Shown here one piece after another: positions 10,901 to 17,678 of a stretch of 64,000 bases of DNA. Made by a program: the position numbers and the translations under genes. Position 1 is the first letter of the stretch. Every line of letters starts with the position of its first letter. The notes below the pieces were generated by a model. That model had not been told where the DNA came from. It did not search any database and saw nothing but the letters and a program-made list of their open reading frames with translations. This stretch comes from Chitinophaga japonensis (lineage in GTDB: Bacteria; Bacteroidota; Bacteroidia; Chitinophagales; Chitinophagaceae), in assembly GCF_007830125.1 (NCBI RefSeq), contig NZ_VLLG01000003.1, positions 982,247 to 1,046,246 of the forward strand, read 5' to 3'.

Positions 10901-11115
10901 AGAAATACCCGCGCAATGAAGTGGTGATATTCAACCGCTGGGGAGGCACGGTATTCAAAATGTCCGGCTACAACAACCAGGACAAGAATTTCAGGGGCCT
11001 CAATAATTCAGGCAAGGAAGTAACGGACGGTTCCTACTTCTACCTGATCGAGATCCAGGATGAAACCGGTAAAAAAGAGCAGTACACCGGGTTTATAGTG
11101 ATAAAACGGAAATAG
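4999..11115 (+). CDS. Giant secreted Calx-beta repeat protein with T9SS type B sorting domain
   Basis: A 2038-residue protein. It has a long N-terminal export signal (hydrophobic core LLVLLLLLAGG, ending near VRAQV), an N-terminal domain of about 300 residues I do not recognise, and then about 13 tandem Calx-beta-like repeats (roughly residues 370-1870) marked by DYTPLP..TIPAG and VEGDETL-type motifs. Next comes a calcium-binding thrombospondin-type-3 stretch (about 1875-1930: DTDGDGIPDG, DSDGDGIPNY, DSDNDGVPDR). It ends with a gliding-motility type C-terminal domain (SPNEDGMGND, VVIFNRWGGTVFK, GSYFYLIEI), the type B T9SS sorting signal. It is likely displayed on or released from the cell surface; adhesion or matrix binding with calcium-stiffened repeats is inferred. 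The next gene encodes a PorP/SprF protein, the usual partner. Confidence 0.9.
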   Translation: MDRNLHTLMSVFPCTLPGKVHSGFCKALARLQKHTALLVLLLLLAGGSVRAQVIETINNTGGTAGDPGLKMEILADGTFRVFKNGLSQTYEGTDDPRGIAAYVGQNTLFYDDMPRQVKRVAWSFVSPLAGTGTAADPWRIQMVGNVQNFISTADITVICDLTYVKDQPYFILDYTVAVLANGFETYGHLYVAEHAVLDVSGSDWSANSVCTQGYGPYPGPFGTVGVYRDAACGGYPVNRAHMFRMQNGFSSYLATDAAGMASTSIPENGFLANISNSSFDGTENGVIVHKYLGPVYGGNTSNVKVFTARILSGYGNTISDLDGVTGLDSIAPPANRQLRVEFDNATAAGQEGDDRHAATNLNLRVKGTSSTVTLTRPLYVGINVTPSGTYPAVAGADYEAKRGIVIPPGSYSTGGRLISLDTSIMILGNTVLENSPRTFTINLDNSYNNNLVTVNTSKNICEYQIQDDEDRTLTITAPVEIDEGQTANATISLPAGVLASQDITVTLARNNSSTAAASDIVLPASVVIRQNTNSATFTIQAENDKILEYTETLNIQADATVLGSAQTAGAAVNIRDRTYDDPANRVITMRPVPGITVAEPYTGGLQFSLPAGVTTDMPLHFTLGALHNDPSSTASATDYTLDSTAFRISTGNSVTIPFTVVDDNLVEGTEALYVTATVVDAESRTYDFTPYNIQILDDDASALTVTASATEIVEGGATITLTISLPSGTFASSDIPLTVTGGGSSSAADYTPLPDATFMIPAGANNATFSLMALADDMVEGDETLVISGSATDYTITPFTLTIRDVTWNDPSNLQLEMSVTGSPVKEGNTAGLRVRFVNDVKAGKPIVVTLTRAASSVAGTSDYALASGTITIPAGQREITVADFITAQTDMVLENAESFTLNGASSDLPGLTVSSATGTIDDATGDDPANKVITIATQPAPMNEGSGYNVTFSLPAGVTTEVPINIMVKTGSGSTATGADYSMATVPPLDNNNASVSGTITITADGVLETDETLMLDGESASLPGITFVPASITLKDQDYVAGLPLEVTANNTVITEGSTTGALVTVSLSGNKITSYDIPVTITKGSSSTAGDAEHNALPVTVTIAAGTGAVTFPQALLATADNLLEDDETLVVRAASTGFTEDSLALTVRDGSNRKVTLQPQPFSAGYTMQEGNSYTVRIALPAGITPYKPLQVTVSAGAATQAATTDYTGLPAIITIYPGENFKDITLAAVTDNIVELTELLRLKGTVSGFAGVTADSMDVQIQDVTGQDPANRQLMVTIDSTTLHEGSDARVTIGFVKTTITSSQHITVNITPDAAFTGAAADYSGLPAQVQLPAGSNRVQLTLHMVDDNLAEGTEQLKLNTTVTTGYTVLPPATVTIPEATLQISATKTADAAEPDTNGSFTIQLPGTLLAGADINVTSLIGGTAGAADWSVTGANVVIRAGAHSVTVPVNVLDDKLMEGDETVTLTLQQARMPRGSSVVNFTVDAAMHTVVLRDDENDAPGRSMMVEKVTDAAEPSTAGAFRIRFSDPQLTVLKDVEVTYAVTGTAIAGTDYTPLPGTLTIPAGQNGVTVNLAPVDDILVEDTELVNIRIQSVSSTMTGITWPLADNPQADVPLVDNDTMFLNIFATPASVTEGDTIQVTIQSPVVSSVDIPVYLKVVHDPVRTVATSEGTINGNGDTLVVTLPAGVTEHTFTVVTDNNDMNDDEGFVFLQVLPDASGAPRPLYRPGLASEINAVVSDNDPLELSFSAAVYRVNEGNQPEENSLTFEVRLSRMSSRTITLPYRFVRPAGVTAIGAAIPGVDYDSIMKPVEIQPGELGSYIPVPIMGDSTFERDDTLGIVLLPPTVLSGQNVPTTAAPDSVLGIIMNDDPFCAECDTDGDGIPDGKEDVNGNEDPLDDDSDGDGIPNYLDDDSDNDGVPDRIEGWITDDRWVNDNEGKIRVHPAISPNEDGMGNDAMYIENIEKYPRNEVVIFNRWGGTVFKMSGYNNQDKNFRGLNNSGKEVTDGSYFYLIEIQDETGKKEQYTGFIVIKRK

Positions 11116-11131
11116 TCTGAACATCGTGAAT

Positions 11132-12064
11132 ATGCTGATCATGAATATACAGCAACGCCTTTTGCAATGCCTGGCAGCCTGCCTGCTGGTAGCAGGACAC
11201 AGCCTGCCGGCGCTGGCGCAGCAAGACCCTATCTATTCCCAATACATGATGAACGGCATGGTCATCAATCCTTCCTATTCCAGCATGGATGAATCGGCCA
11301 GCCTTACCGTGGTGGGCCGCAACCAGTGGGTAGGCGTGGATGGCGCGCCCAAAACCGCGTCCCTTTCTTTCTATACGCCTTTTAAGGCCACCAATACCAG
11401 TGTGGGCTTTTCGGCCATGAACGAGAAGGTGACGGTACAGTCGCGCACCGCCTTCAATTTCCATGTATCCCAGCGCATCAACCTGAATGAGAATGGCCTG
11501 CGCCTGGCGCTGGGCCTGAAGCTGGGCATGTCGCAGTTCCGGGAGAACAACAGCGAGCTAACCACTACGGACCCGGTATTTGCAGAGAACGCGAGCTATT
11601 TCAAATCGGAGGTGGGCTTCGGCTTTATGCTCTTTACGGACAAATTCTTTGTAGGCCTTTCTTCTCCTACTTTCCAGAGCTTTGATGTGGGCAACAAGGT
11701 GAACAAGATCGTGTACAAACCACATTATTACCTGCAGGCGGGCTACCTGCTGGATGCAGGGGACAATGTAAAAGTGAAGCCCGGCCTGTTGCTGCGCAGG
11801 GTAGGAGGGGCCCCGCTGGGCTTTGACCTCAGCACCCAGGTGCTGATAAAGGACCTGGTGTGGGTAGGCGCCGCTTACCGGTCTGAAGGCACCATTACAG
11901 GGCTGGTGCAGGCAAGGCTGACCAGCCAGTTGCAGTTGGGCTATTCTTACGACACGCCCATGTCTTCCAACCTGAAGGGGGCCCAGTCTGTTTCCCATGA
12001 GGTGATGATCAACTACCGTTTTTCCTGGTCCAGGGAGCGGGAAGTGGAGCCACGTTACTTCTAA
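11132..12064 (+). CDS. PorP/SprF family T9SS outer-membrane protein
   Basis: A protein of about 310 residues starting 17 bases after the Calx-beta gene, so almost certainly in one operon with it. A signal peptide (LLQCLAACLLVAGHSLPALAQ) leads into the family hallmark QDPIYSQYMMNGMVINPSY, followed by GRNQWVGVDGAPKTASLSFYTP, and the chain ends as a membrane-barrel type sequence. SprF in Flavobacterium is needed to secrete the SprB adhesin, and PorP-like proteins pair with type B sorting-domain cargo; this gene very likely serves the adjacent giant protein. ATG codons at 11132 and 11141 are both possible starts. Confidence 0.93.
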   Translation: MLIMNIQQRLLQCLAACLLVAGHSLPALAQQDPIYSQYMMNGMVINPSYSSMDESASLTVVGRNQWVGVDGAPKTASLSFYTPFKATNTSVGFSAMNEKVTVQSRTAFNFHVSQRINLNENGLRLALGLKLGMSQFRENNSELTTTDPVFAENASYFKSEVGFGFMLFTDKFFVGLSSPTFQSFDVGNKVNKIVYKPHYYLQAGYLLDAGDNVKVKPGLLLRRVGGAPLGFDLSTQVLIKDLVWVGAAYRSEGTITGLVQARLTSQLQLGYSYDTPMSSNLKGAQSVSHEVMINYRFSWSREREVEPRYF

Positions 12065-12124
12065 CATGCTGTCTGCTACGTGATTACGAAGCCCATTAAA
12101 TGATATACACCTGCTTTTTACCTG

Positions 12125-12159
12125 AAAGTTCCCGCAAATGCTTGTCGTGCGGGAACTTT
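12125..12159 (+). terminator. Terminator after the Calx-beta / SprF-like operon
   Basis: A perfect 12-bp stem (12125-12136 with 12148-12159; arm AAAGTTCCCGCA) is followed by a T-rich run on the plus strand. Confidence 0.9.
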
Positions 12160-12309
12160 TTCTTTAAAAAGCACTGTGAACCAAATCCGCGGGCGGTTTG
12201 TTGTCGTAAGTAAATAGTAGTACGTTTTAGCGCTTATTGCCGTATACACTTATAAGACATTGAAGCAACATAAATGAAGTTGTGTCTTTTTAATGGTTAA
12301 CATGGGAAA

Positions 12310-12334
12310 CAGCCTGGTATTTCTTACCAGGCTG
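12310..12334 (-). terminator. Terminator after the GNAT gene
   Basis: A perfect 10-bp stem (12310-12319 with 12325-12334; arm CAGCCTGGTA) with a 5-nt loop, directly downstream of the minus-strand acetyltransferase gene. It is followed by TTTCCC on that strand. Confidence 0.65.
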
Positions 12335-12341
12335 CTTGATT

Positions 12342-12839
12342 TTATAGTACTTTCTGCATAATGTAATCATTCATCTCATACCCGTTCCCGATGTGCGTAT
12401 CTTTTTCCCCGGTAATAGTAAAGCCCAGCTTTTCATAGAAAAGGCGCGCTTTGTTATAGCGGTTCACATCCAGCTCCAGGATGCGCGCCTGCGCTGCTTT
12501 TACGCGGTCTGCCACGGTGTTCAGGAAAAACCTGCCTACGCCCTTGCCCTGGTAGCCGGTGTCCACGTAGATCTTGTGCAGCTTATAGATATCCGCAGCG
12601 TCGGTGGTGCTGTAGGAAGCATAGCCGATGGCGTTTTCCCCCTCATATAGCAGGAGAAAGCGGTGCTGCTGCGTTTCCATTTGCCGGGTCAGGGAAGCGG
12701 TGCTGTACATGAGGTCCAGCATGTAGCTGATCTGTTCGGAAGAAAGGATGGCCTGGTAGGTAGGCCGCCATATTTTCTCCACCAGTGTTTGTATGAGCGG
12801 GATGTCCGCCGTGGTTGCGTCTTTTATGTGTAGTTCCAT
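12342..12839 (-). CDS. GNAT family N-acetyltransferase
   Basis: A 165-residue single-domain acetyltransferase. The GNAT pattern is visible: an N-terminal DATTADIPLIQTLVEKIW, a central strand pair leading to LHKIYVDTGYQGKGVGRFF, which is the acetyl-CoA pyrophosphate loop (Q-x-x-G-x-G), and the C-terminal NRYNKARLFYEKLGF that closes the cofactor site. The substrate cannot be read from the sequence. The gene is followed by a terminator and preceded by an AT-only inverted repeat, so it appears to be a single transcription unit. Confidence 0.9.
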   Translation of the reverse strand: MELHIKDATTADIPLIQTLVEKIWRPTYQAILSSEQISYMLDLMYSTASLTRQMETQQHRFLLLYEGENAIGYASYSTTDAADIYKLHKIYVDTGYQGKGVGRFFLNTVADRVKAAQARILELDVNRYNKARLFYEKLGFTITGEKDTHIGNGYEMNDYIMQKVL

Positions 12840-12843
12840 TGTG

Positions 12844-12934
12844 TAATTAATAATTAAGAATTAATAATTAATAATCGTAGCATAAGTGTTTCGGTGTGAC
12901 ATCATTAATTATTAATTATTCATTGTTAATTATT
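12844..12934. repeat. AT-only short-period inverted repeat (TTAATAATTAA type)
   Basis: The left part (12844-12875) and right part (12904-12934) consist of TTAATAATTAA-type units in opposite orientation, separated by 28 nt of ordinary sequence. It lies between the polX-like gene and the GNAT gene, both on the minus strand, and the right arm abuts the polX stop codon. Confidence 0.65.
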
Positions 12935-14603
12935 TTCTCCGTTCACGGAGAAAATCCTCCAACCCGGCCCTGCCCAGGCTGCTCAGGTTCCTTTCTTTGG
13001 TAAGGCCGCCTTTGCGGGCTGCAAGGGCGCCGTAGCTGATATCCCGGAATCCTTCAATGCTATGCGCATCGGGGTCGATGGAGATCAGCACGTTCTTTTC
13101 CATGGCATAGGGCAGCCACTGCCAGTCAATATCCAGGCGGCGGGGGTGGGCGTTCAGCTCTATCACCACGCCGTTGGCCGCGCAGGCGTCAATGATCTTT
13201 TGATGGTCTACCGGGTAGCCGTTGCGGCTTAACAGCAGGCGGCCGGTCATATGCCCCAGGATGGTGGTGTAGGGATTTTCAATGGCTTTCAGTAGGCGGC
13301 TCATGGCCTTTTCTTCCGTCATTTTCAGGTTGGCGTGCACGGATGCGATCACCAGGTCAAAGGTGGCCAGTATTTCGTCCGGGTAGTCCAGGCTGCCGTC
13401 GAACAGGATATCAGACTCTATGCTTTTGAAGATGCGGAAGGGCGCCAATGTTCTGTTCAGCTCATCGATCTGGGCATGTTGCGCCTGTATGCGTTCCACG
13501 CTCAGGCCATTGGCATAGAAGGCGGAGCGGGAGTGATCGCTGATCACCAGGTATTCAAACCCTGCTTTTTGGGCGGCAACGGCCATTTCTTCCAGGGAAT
13601 GCAGGCCGTCGCTCCACTGGCTGTGGGAGTGGATAATGCCTTTGATGTCGCCGGGCGTTATCAGCGCGGGTAATTGTTTCCGTTTGGCCAGGTCCAGCGC
13701 CAGGCCGCCGTTGCGCATGCAGGGCTCAATATAGTCCATGCCGGCCCGCTGGAAAATATCGGTCTCGGAGCTGCTGCCGGCCAGGTGCTCCGCAGCATGC
13801 CCGTCCGCGTCAAAATGCTCCAGGAATGCGGCGTCGCCGGTGGTGATGAACAGTGTTTTCACAAAATCGGCTGCCTGGCAGGGATATATGCGCAGCTTTA
13901 CCTGCTGTTCGTGCTTCCATAGCAGCGAGTGGTCTGTTTCCTCCACCAGGGTAAAGGCCGGTATGGCGCCCAGGTGCTGCTGCAGGACAGCGGCGGGCAC
14001 GCCGGCCACCAGCTCTATTTCATCGATGATCACTTCGGTGCGCCGTATCTGCCCGGTAAGGGATACGGGGGCGGGCGCCAGCATTTGTTGCAGCCGTTTT
14101 TCCAGCTCCTGCGCCAGTGCGGCTATTTCCGCGTACAGGAAGCGCTCCCGGTTGGAGAGGTAGAATTCAATGCTTTGTTTTACGTTGTCCTGTGTTTTCT
14201 GGCCAAAGCCTTTGAGCAGCAGCAGCCGGTTCTCGTTGCAGGCGTACAGCAGCTCGCCCAGGGTTTCCACTTCCAGCTCTTTCCAGATGGTAGCGATCTT
14301 TTTGGGCCCCAGTCCCTTTATTTTCAGCATTTCCAGGATGCCGGGCGGGGTTTGGGCAATGAAGGTTTCCAGCAGGGACAGGCGCCCGGTCAGCAGCATT
14401 TCCTGGATACCTTTGTTAATGGAGCTGCCAATACCTTTTATACGGGCAATATCTTCCGGGGCGGTATCTTTCAGTTGTACCGGCAGTTTTTCTACCGTAA
14501 AGGCAGCGCTGGCAAATGATCGGGCCTTGAAGCTGTCCGCTCCGTGTATGTCCATCAGCTTGGAGAGGAGGGAGAAATTATCGGCTATGGTGTAATTGTC
14601 CAT
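12930..14603 (-). CDS. PolX-like protein with PHP domain; polymerase site degenerate
   Basis: A 557-residue protein with PolX architecture: N-terminal helix-hairpin-helix segments (IKGIGSSINKGIQEML; IKGLGPKKIATIW), a polymerase-beta-like middle and a C-terminal PHP phosphoesterase. The PHP metal site looks intact: HSHSQWSDG (His 325 and 327), VISDHS, ASVHANLKM, LGHMTGRLL, ELNAHPRRLD, DPDAHS. In the polymerase part the canonical GSxRR and DxD motifs read GQIRR and EIE (about 183-198), and the third Asp strand reads QVKLRIYP, so all three catalytic aspartates are replaced. Polymerase activity is therefore doubtful, while 3'-5' exonuclease or AP-endonuclease action by the PHP domain remains plausible. 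I chose the ATG at 14603; a frame to 14630 adds nine residues. Confidence 0.88.
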   Translation of the reverse strand: MDNYTIADNFSLLSKLMDIHGADSFKARSFASAAFTVEKLPVQLKDTAPEDIARIKGIGSSINKGIQEMLLTGRLSLLETFIAQTPPGILEMLKIKGLGPKKIATIWKELEVETLGELLYACNENRLLLLKGFGQKTQDNVKQSIEFYLSNRERFLYAEIAALAQELEKRLQQMLAPAPVSLTGQIRRTEVIIDEIELVAGVPAAVLQQHLGAIPAFTLVEETDHSLLWKHEQQVKLRIYPCQAADFVKTLFITTGDAAFLEHFDADGHAAEHLAGSSSETDIFQRAGMDYIEPCMRNGGLALDLAKRKQLPALITPGDIKGIIHSHSQWSDGLHSLEEMAVAAQKAGFEYLVISDHSRSAFYANGLSVERIQAQHAQIDELNRTLAPFRIFKSIESDILFDGSLDYPDEILATFDLVIASVHANLKMTEEKAMSRLLKAIENPYTTILGHMTGRLLLSRNGYPVDHQKIIDACAANGVVIELNAHPRRLDIDWQWLPYAMEKNVLISIDPDAHSIEGFRDISYGALAARKGGLTKERNLSSLGRAGLEDFLRERRK

Positions 14604-14670
14604 ATGTACGCATTTAGCTATGAACCGCAAGCTAATAAGATTTTATACTTTCCGCTGACCTGCCATAAAA

Positions 14671-14698
14671 AAAGATCCCGGCATTTGCCGGGATCTTT
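14671..14698 (-). terminator. Terminator after the histone-like gene
   Basis: A perfect 12-bp stem (14671-14682 with 14687-14698; arm AAAGATCCCGGC) with a 4-nt loop, followed on the minus strand by a run of seven T. Confidence 0.92.
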
Positions 14699-14722
14699 AT
14701 TCTACAAGTTGTAAATCCGATC

Positions 14723-15103
14723 TTACATCGCCGGAGCGGAAGGTGCTGAAGGAGTAGCCGGAGAGCTGGAAGGTTTCTTCTTAGCAACCGGTTTCTTCTT
14801 CGGAGCCGGCTTTTTAGCGGCCGGTTTCTTAGCAGCCGGTTTTTTAGCGGCGGCTTTCTTTTTAGGAGCAGCCTTCTTAGCAGCAGCTTTCTTTTTAGGA
14901 GCAGCTTTCTTAGCGGCGGCTTTCTTTTTAGGAGCAGCCTTCTTAACAGCAGCTTTCTTTTTAGGAGCGGCTTTCTTAGCAGCAGCTTTCTTTTTAGGAG
15001 CAGCTTTCTTAGCAGCAGCTTTCTTTTTAGGAGCGGCTTTCTTAGCAGCAGCTTTCTTTTTAGGAGCAGCTTTCTTAGCGGCTGCCTTTTTAATTGTTGC
15101 CAT
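14723..15103 (-). CDS. Lysine/alanine-rich histone H1-like protein
   Basis: A 126-residue, extremely basic low-complexity protein. After MATIKK come seven tandem copies of an 11-residue unit AAAKKAAPKKK (one copy has Val), then AKKP-type units (KKPAAKKPAPKKKP) and an uncharged tail rich in Ser, Pro and Ala. The composition resembles the C-terminal tail of eukaryotic histone H1 and bacterial Hc1-like proteins, suggesting nonspecific DNA or RNA binding in the nucleoid; this is inference. It lies downstream of the ribosomal genes rplU-rpmA on the same strand and has its own terminator. Copy number of the 33-bp repeat probably varies between strains. Confidence 0.85.
   Translation of the reverse strand: MATIKKAAAKKAAPKKKAAAKKAAPKKKAAAKKAAPKKKAAAKKAAPKKKAAVKKAAPKKKAAAKKAAPKKKAAAKKAAPKKKAAAKKPAAKKPAAKKPAPKKKPVAKKKPSSSPATPSAPSAPAM
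14855..15085 (-). repeat. Seven tandem 33-bp coding repeats
   Basis: These repeats encode the seven 11-residue AAAKKAAPKKK units of the histone-like protein. Copies differ mostly at synonymous positions (GCA/GCG/GCC alanine codons). They are contiguous, without spacers, so this is not a CRISPR array. Confidence 0.85.
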
Positions 15104-15163
15104 TGTTTTTTGAATTTGGGTTAGTAAATGATAAATTGGGTATTAAAAAAACTTTATGGCAAT

Positions 15164-15196
15164 CATCGCTGGCTCGGGTCTCGTTACCCGGCGATG
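15164..15196 (-). terminator. Possible terminator after rpmA
   Basis: A hairpin just downstream of rpmA on the minus strand: outer stem CATCGC/GCGATG and inner stem CGGGT/ACCCG with a 5-nt bulge. A T run follows only about 12 nt later, so termination may be partial and allow read-through into the histone-like gene. Confidence 0.4.
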
Positions 15197-15199
15197 GTG

Positions 15200-15454
15200 T
15201 CAAATGCTTTTAACGGAAACGTAGGTCTTGTTCTCACGTCCTTTGCGGAACTCCACTACACCGTTGCTGGTGGCAAAGATGGTGAAATCTTTACCCATGC
15301 CTACATTCTCACCAGGATGGTAAACGGTACCTCTCTGACGGATAATTATGTTACCGGATATAGCAGGTTGTCCTCCGAATATCTTTACCCCCAGCCTTTT
15401 GCTTTGGGAATCGCGGCCGTTCTTTACGCTGCCTTCACCTTTTTTGTGTGCCAT
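15200..15454 (-). CDS. rpmA: 50S ribosomal protein L27
   Basis: An 84-residue basic ribosomal protein with the invariant L27 opening [20 protein letters not shown] followed by LGVKIFGGQ, then [18 protein letters not shown] and VVEFRKG. L27 reaches into the peptidyl transferase centre of the large subunit. The Met-Ala start is genuine, with no N-terminal extension of the kind cleaved in Firmicutes. It lies 29 bp downstream of rplU, the universal gene pair. Confidence 0.98.
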   Translation of the reverse strand: MAHKKGEGSVKNGRDSQSKRLGVKIFGGQPAISGNIIIRQRGTVYHPGENVGMGKDFTIFATSNGVVEFRKGRENKTYVSVKSI

Positions 15455-15483
15455 TCTATGATTAGCGTTTAAATTTTAAAAAA

Positions 15484-15786
15484 TTAAGCAATGTCTTCGA
15501 TCCTGATCTTTGTAAAATGGGTACGGTGACCGATTTTCTTCCTGAAGCCTTTTCTTCTCTTCATTTTGAAAGCGATCACTTTATCACCCTGTACATGGCC
15601 CAGGATCTCTGCTTTAACCACTGATTTTACATCAGTACCTATTGTCAGCGCACCAGCATTATCAGTTAACAGCACGTCAGAGAATTCAACCTTGTCGCCA
15701 ATGTTGCCTTCCAGTTGCTGAACGAATATTTCCTGGTCTTTTTGCACTTTGAATTGCTGACCCGCGATTTTTACAACTGCAAACAT
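15484..15786 (-). CDS. rplU: 50S ribosomal protein L21
   Basis: A 100-residue large-subunit protein that binds 23S rRNA. Recognisable segments are MFAVVKIAGQQFKVQKDQEI at the start, GDKVEFSDVLL, and the highly basic C-terminal FKMKRRKGFRKKIGHRTHFT. First gene of the rplU-rpmA operon. A well-formed promoter lies at 15810-15840 on the minus strand. Confidence 0.98.
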   Translation of the reverse strand: MFAVVKIAGQQFKVQKDQEIFVQQLEGNIGDKVEFSDVLLTDNAGALTIGTDVKSVVKAEILGHVQGDKVIAFKMKRRKGFRKKIGHRTHFTKIRIEDIA

Positions 15787-15809
15787 AGTTATCCAAAAAT
15801 AATTTCCTG

Positions 15810-15840
15810 CAAAAGTACCACTTGTTTTTCAAATGGCAAA
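15810..15840 (-). promoter_or_regulatory. Promoter of rplU-rpmA
   Basis: On the minus strand a -33 TTTG (15837-15840) is followed after 19 nt by the -7 box TACTTTTG (15810-15817), about 23 bases before the rplU ATG. Both elements match the Bacteroidota consensus. Confidence 0.7.
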
Positions 15841-15949
15841 GTTTTCTGCTTTTTTTTAGTATAACTAAAGTAGCAGCAAATTGCCACATATAACCCTATG
15901 ACCTTAACAGGGAAAGAGCTTATACTTTTCAAAGATACGTAATTTGAGT

Positions 15950-16044
15950 AAGAAGCAGGAAGTAAGAAATTAGGAGGTAAGAAGGCGTTTCACAGTAGTC
16001 CGGGTCTTCATCTTATTTCCTGCTTCCTGCATCCTGCTTCCTGT
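15950..16044. repeat. Short-period inverted repeat (AGAAGCAGGAAGTA type)
   Basis: The left arm (about 15950-15994) is made of AGAAGCAGGAAGTAAGAA-like purine units and the right arm (about 16006-16044) of TTTCCTGCTTCCTGC-like units. The best pairing is GAAGCAGGAA with TTCCTGCTTC. The layout is the same as in the repeats at 3070 and 12844, with different sequence. Confidence 0.6.
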
Positions 16045-16079
16045 TAATAAAAACCGTTAACTTGCCCCTGCAATTTTTA

Positions 16080-16087
16080 TACATTTG
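16080..16087 (+). promoter_or_regulatory. -7 box of the GH3-family gene
   Basis: TACATTTG matches TAnnTTTG. A TTG lies upstream at 16062-16064, but the 15-nt spacing is slightly short. Confidence 0.45.
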
Positions 16088-16116
16088 TCATTTCATATAT
16101 TCTAAACTAACGCGGC

Positions 16117-17610
16117 ATGAAGTTTAAGTCACTGCTGGCCAAACCATTTGCTTCCATTGTGAGCAGCAAGATCAGGAAGGAAATGCAACGGGCGGTAGAA
16201 GACCAGGAGGCGATCCTGGAAGATTTAATAAAGACAGGGCGGAAAACTGATTTCGGGAAAGAGCATAAATTCGATGCCATCCATACCTATGCGGACTTTA
16301 AAGCAGCAGTACCTATCCGGGACTACGAACAGTTCAGGCCTTACATCAATAAAATAAAGGAAGGAAGGCATAATGTGCTCTGGAAGGGCCAGCCCATTTA
16401 CCTGGCCAAAACATCCGGCACCACCAGCGGTATTAAATATATACCTATTTCAAAGGAATCCATTTCCAACCATATTGATACCGCGCGTAACGCCCTGCTC
16501 CACTATATGTCCGAAACAGGCAACACCGCTTTTGCCGATGGCAGGATGATCTTCCTTTCCGGCTCCCCGGAGTTGGAGCGGGTGGGCGGCATTCCTACCG
16601 GGCGCCTCAGCGGCATTGTGAACCATCACGTGCCCCGCTACCTGCGCACCAACCAACTGCCCAATTACGAAACCAATTGCATAGAGGATTGGGAAACAAA
16701 GCTGGACCGGATCGTGGAGGAGACCATTCAACAGGATATGACCCTGATCAGCGGCATACCGCCCTGGGTGCAGATGTACTTTGACCGGCTTACGGCCCGC
16801 AGCGGCAAGCCCGTAGGGGAGCTTTTCAGGAACCTGGACCTGCTGGTGTACGGCGGCGTGAACTTTGAGCCTTACCGGGCCAAGCTGATGGAATCCATCG
16901 GCCGCCCTATCCATACGATCGAGACCTTTCCCGCTTCCGAAGGCTTTATTGCCTTCCAGGACCAGCAGGACCATGCCGGGCTGCTGCTGAACACCAATTC
17001 AGGGATCTTCTACGAGTTTATACCGGCCAACGAGATATTCAACGAAAATCCTACCCGCCTCTCGCTGAAGGAGGTGCAGACCGGGGTGAACTATGCCCTG
17101 ATCATCAACAGCAACGCCGGCCTGTGGGGATATAATATAGGTGATACCGTTAAATTCGTGTCCACTAACCCGTACCGGCTGGTGGTAACCGGCAGGATCA
17201 AGCATTTTATCTCCGCCTTCGGGGAGCATGTGATCGGGGAGGAAGTGGAGCACAGCCTGATGAAGGCCGCTGAAGAGGAGAACGTGCGCATTACGGAATT
17301 TACCGTGGCGCCTATGGTGCAGACCAACGGCGAGCTGCCTTTCCACGAGTGGTTCATAGAATTTGAGACCATGCCCGCCGATTTAGCTACCTTTGCCGCC
17401 AGGGTAGACCAGTACCTCCGGGAAAAGAACATTTATTATAATGACCTGCTGACAGGCAATATATTGCAACCCCTGAAGATCAGGCCCGTGCGCCGGCAGG
17501 GTTTCATAGATTTTATGAAATCCATCGGCAAGCTGGGCGGCCAGAACAAGGTACCCCGTTTAAGCAACGATAGATCAATGGCGGAACAGCTCATGCAATA
17601 TCTTCAATGA
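16117..17610 (+). CDS. GH3-family acyl-acid-amide ligase-like protein
   Basis: A 497-residue member of the GH3 auxin-responsive family, adenylate-forming enzymes that in plants join amino acids to carboxylic hormones; the bacterial substrate is unknown. The ATP/phosphate-binding motif is YLAKTSGTTSGIKYIPIS (about 90-107), followed by RMIFLSGSPEL, PPWVQMYFDRL, YGGVNFEPYR, FPASEGFIAFQDQ and GYNIGDTVKF, and the hinge-like VTGRIKHFISAFGEHV. The length fits the family. It reads towards dxr with a gap of about 70 bp and may be co-transcribed with dxr and rseP. Confidence 0.9.
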   Translation: MKFKSLLAKPFASIVSSKIRKEMQRAVEDQEAILEDLIKTGRKTDFGKEHKFDAIHTYADFKAAVPIRDYEQFRPYINKIKEGRHNVLWKGQPIYLAKTSGTTSGIKYIPISKESISNHIDTARNALLHYMSETGNTAFADGRMIFLSGSPELERVGGIPTGRLSGIVNHHVPRYLRTNQLPNYETNCIEDWETKLDRIVEETIQQDMTLISGIPPWVQMYFDRLTARSGKPVGELFRNLDLLVYGGVNFEPYRAKLMESIGRPIHTIETFPASEGFIAFQDQQDHAGLLLNTNSGIFYEFIPANEIFNENPTRLSLKEVQTGVNYALIINSNAGLWGYNIGDTVKFVSTNPYRLVVTGRIKHFISAFGEHVIGEEVEHSLMKAAEEENVRITEFTVAPMVQTNGELPFHEWFIEFETMPADLATFAARVDQYLREKNIYYNDLLTGNILQPLKIRPVRRQGFIDFMKSIGKLGGQNKVPRLSNDRSMAEQLMQYLQ

Positions 17611-17678
17611 CAACGGATTGCAAACATTTAACAATTTCAATGCAATCTTAAATCAGTGATAATTGATATTATTGTACA

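Larger units (their letters stand above)
15787..16116. other. Divergent intergenic region, rplU / GH3-family gene
   Basis: About 330 bp without a gene. It contains the rplU promoter, a purine/pyrimidine-biased inverted repeat (15950-16044), and a -7 box TACATTTG at 16080-16087 placed 29 bases before the GH3-family start. Confidence 0.6.

Noticed and set aside
14855..15085. Regular repeats that could suggest a CRISPR array
   Set aside because: The 33-bp units are contiguous, lack spacers and are in frame within a coding sequence.
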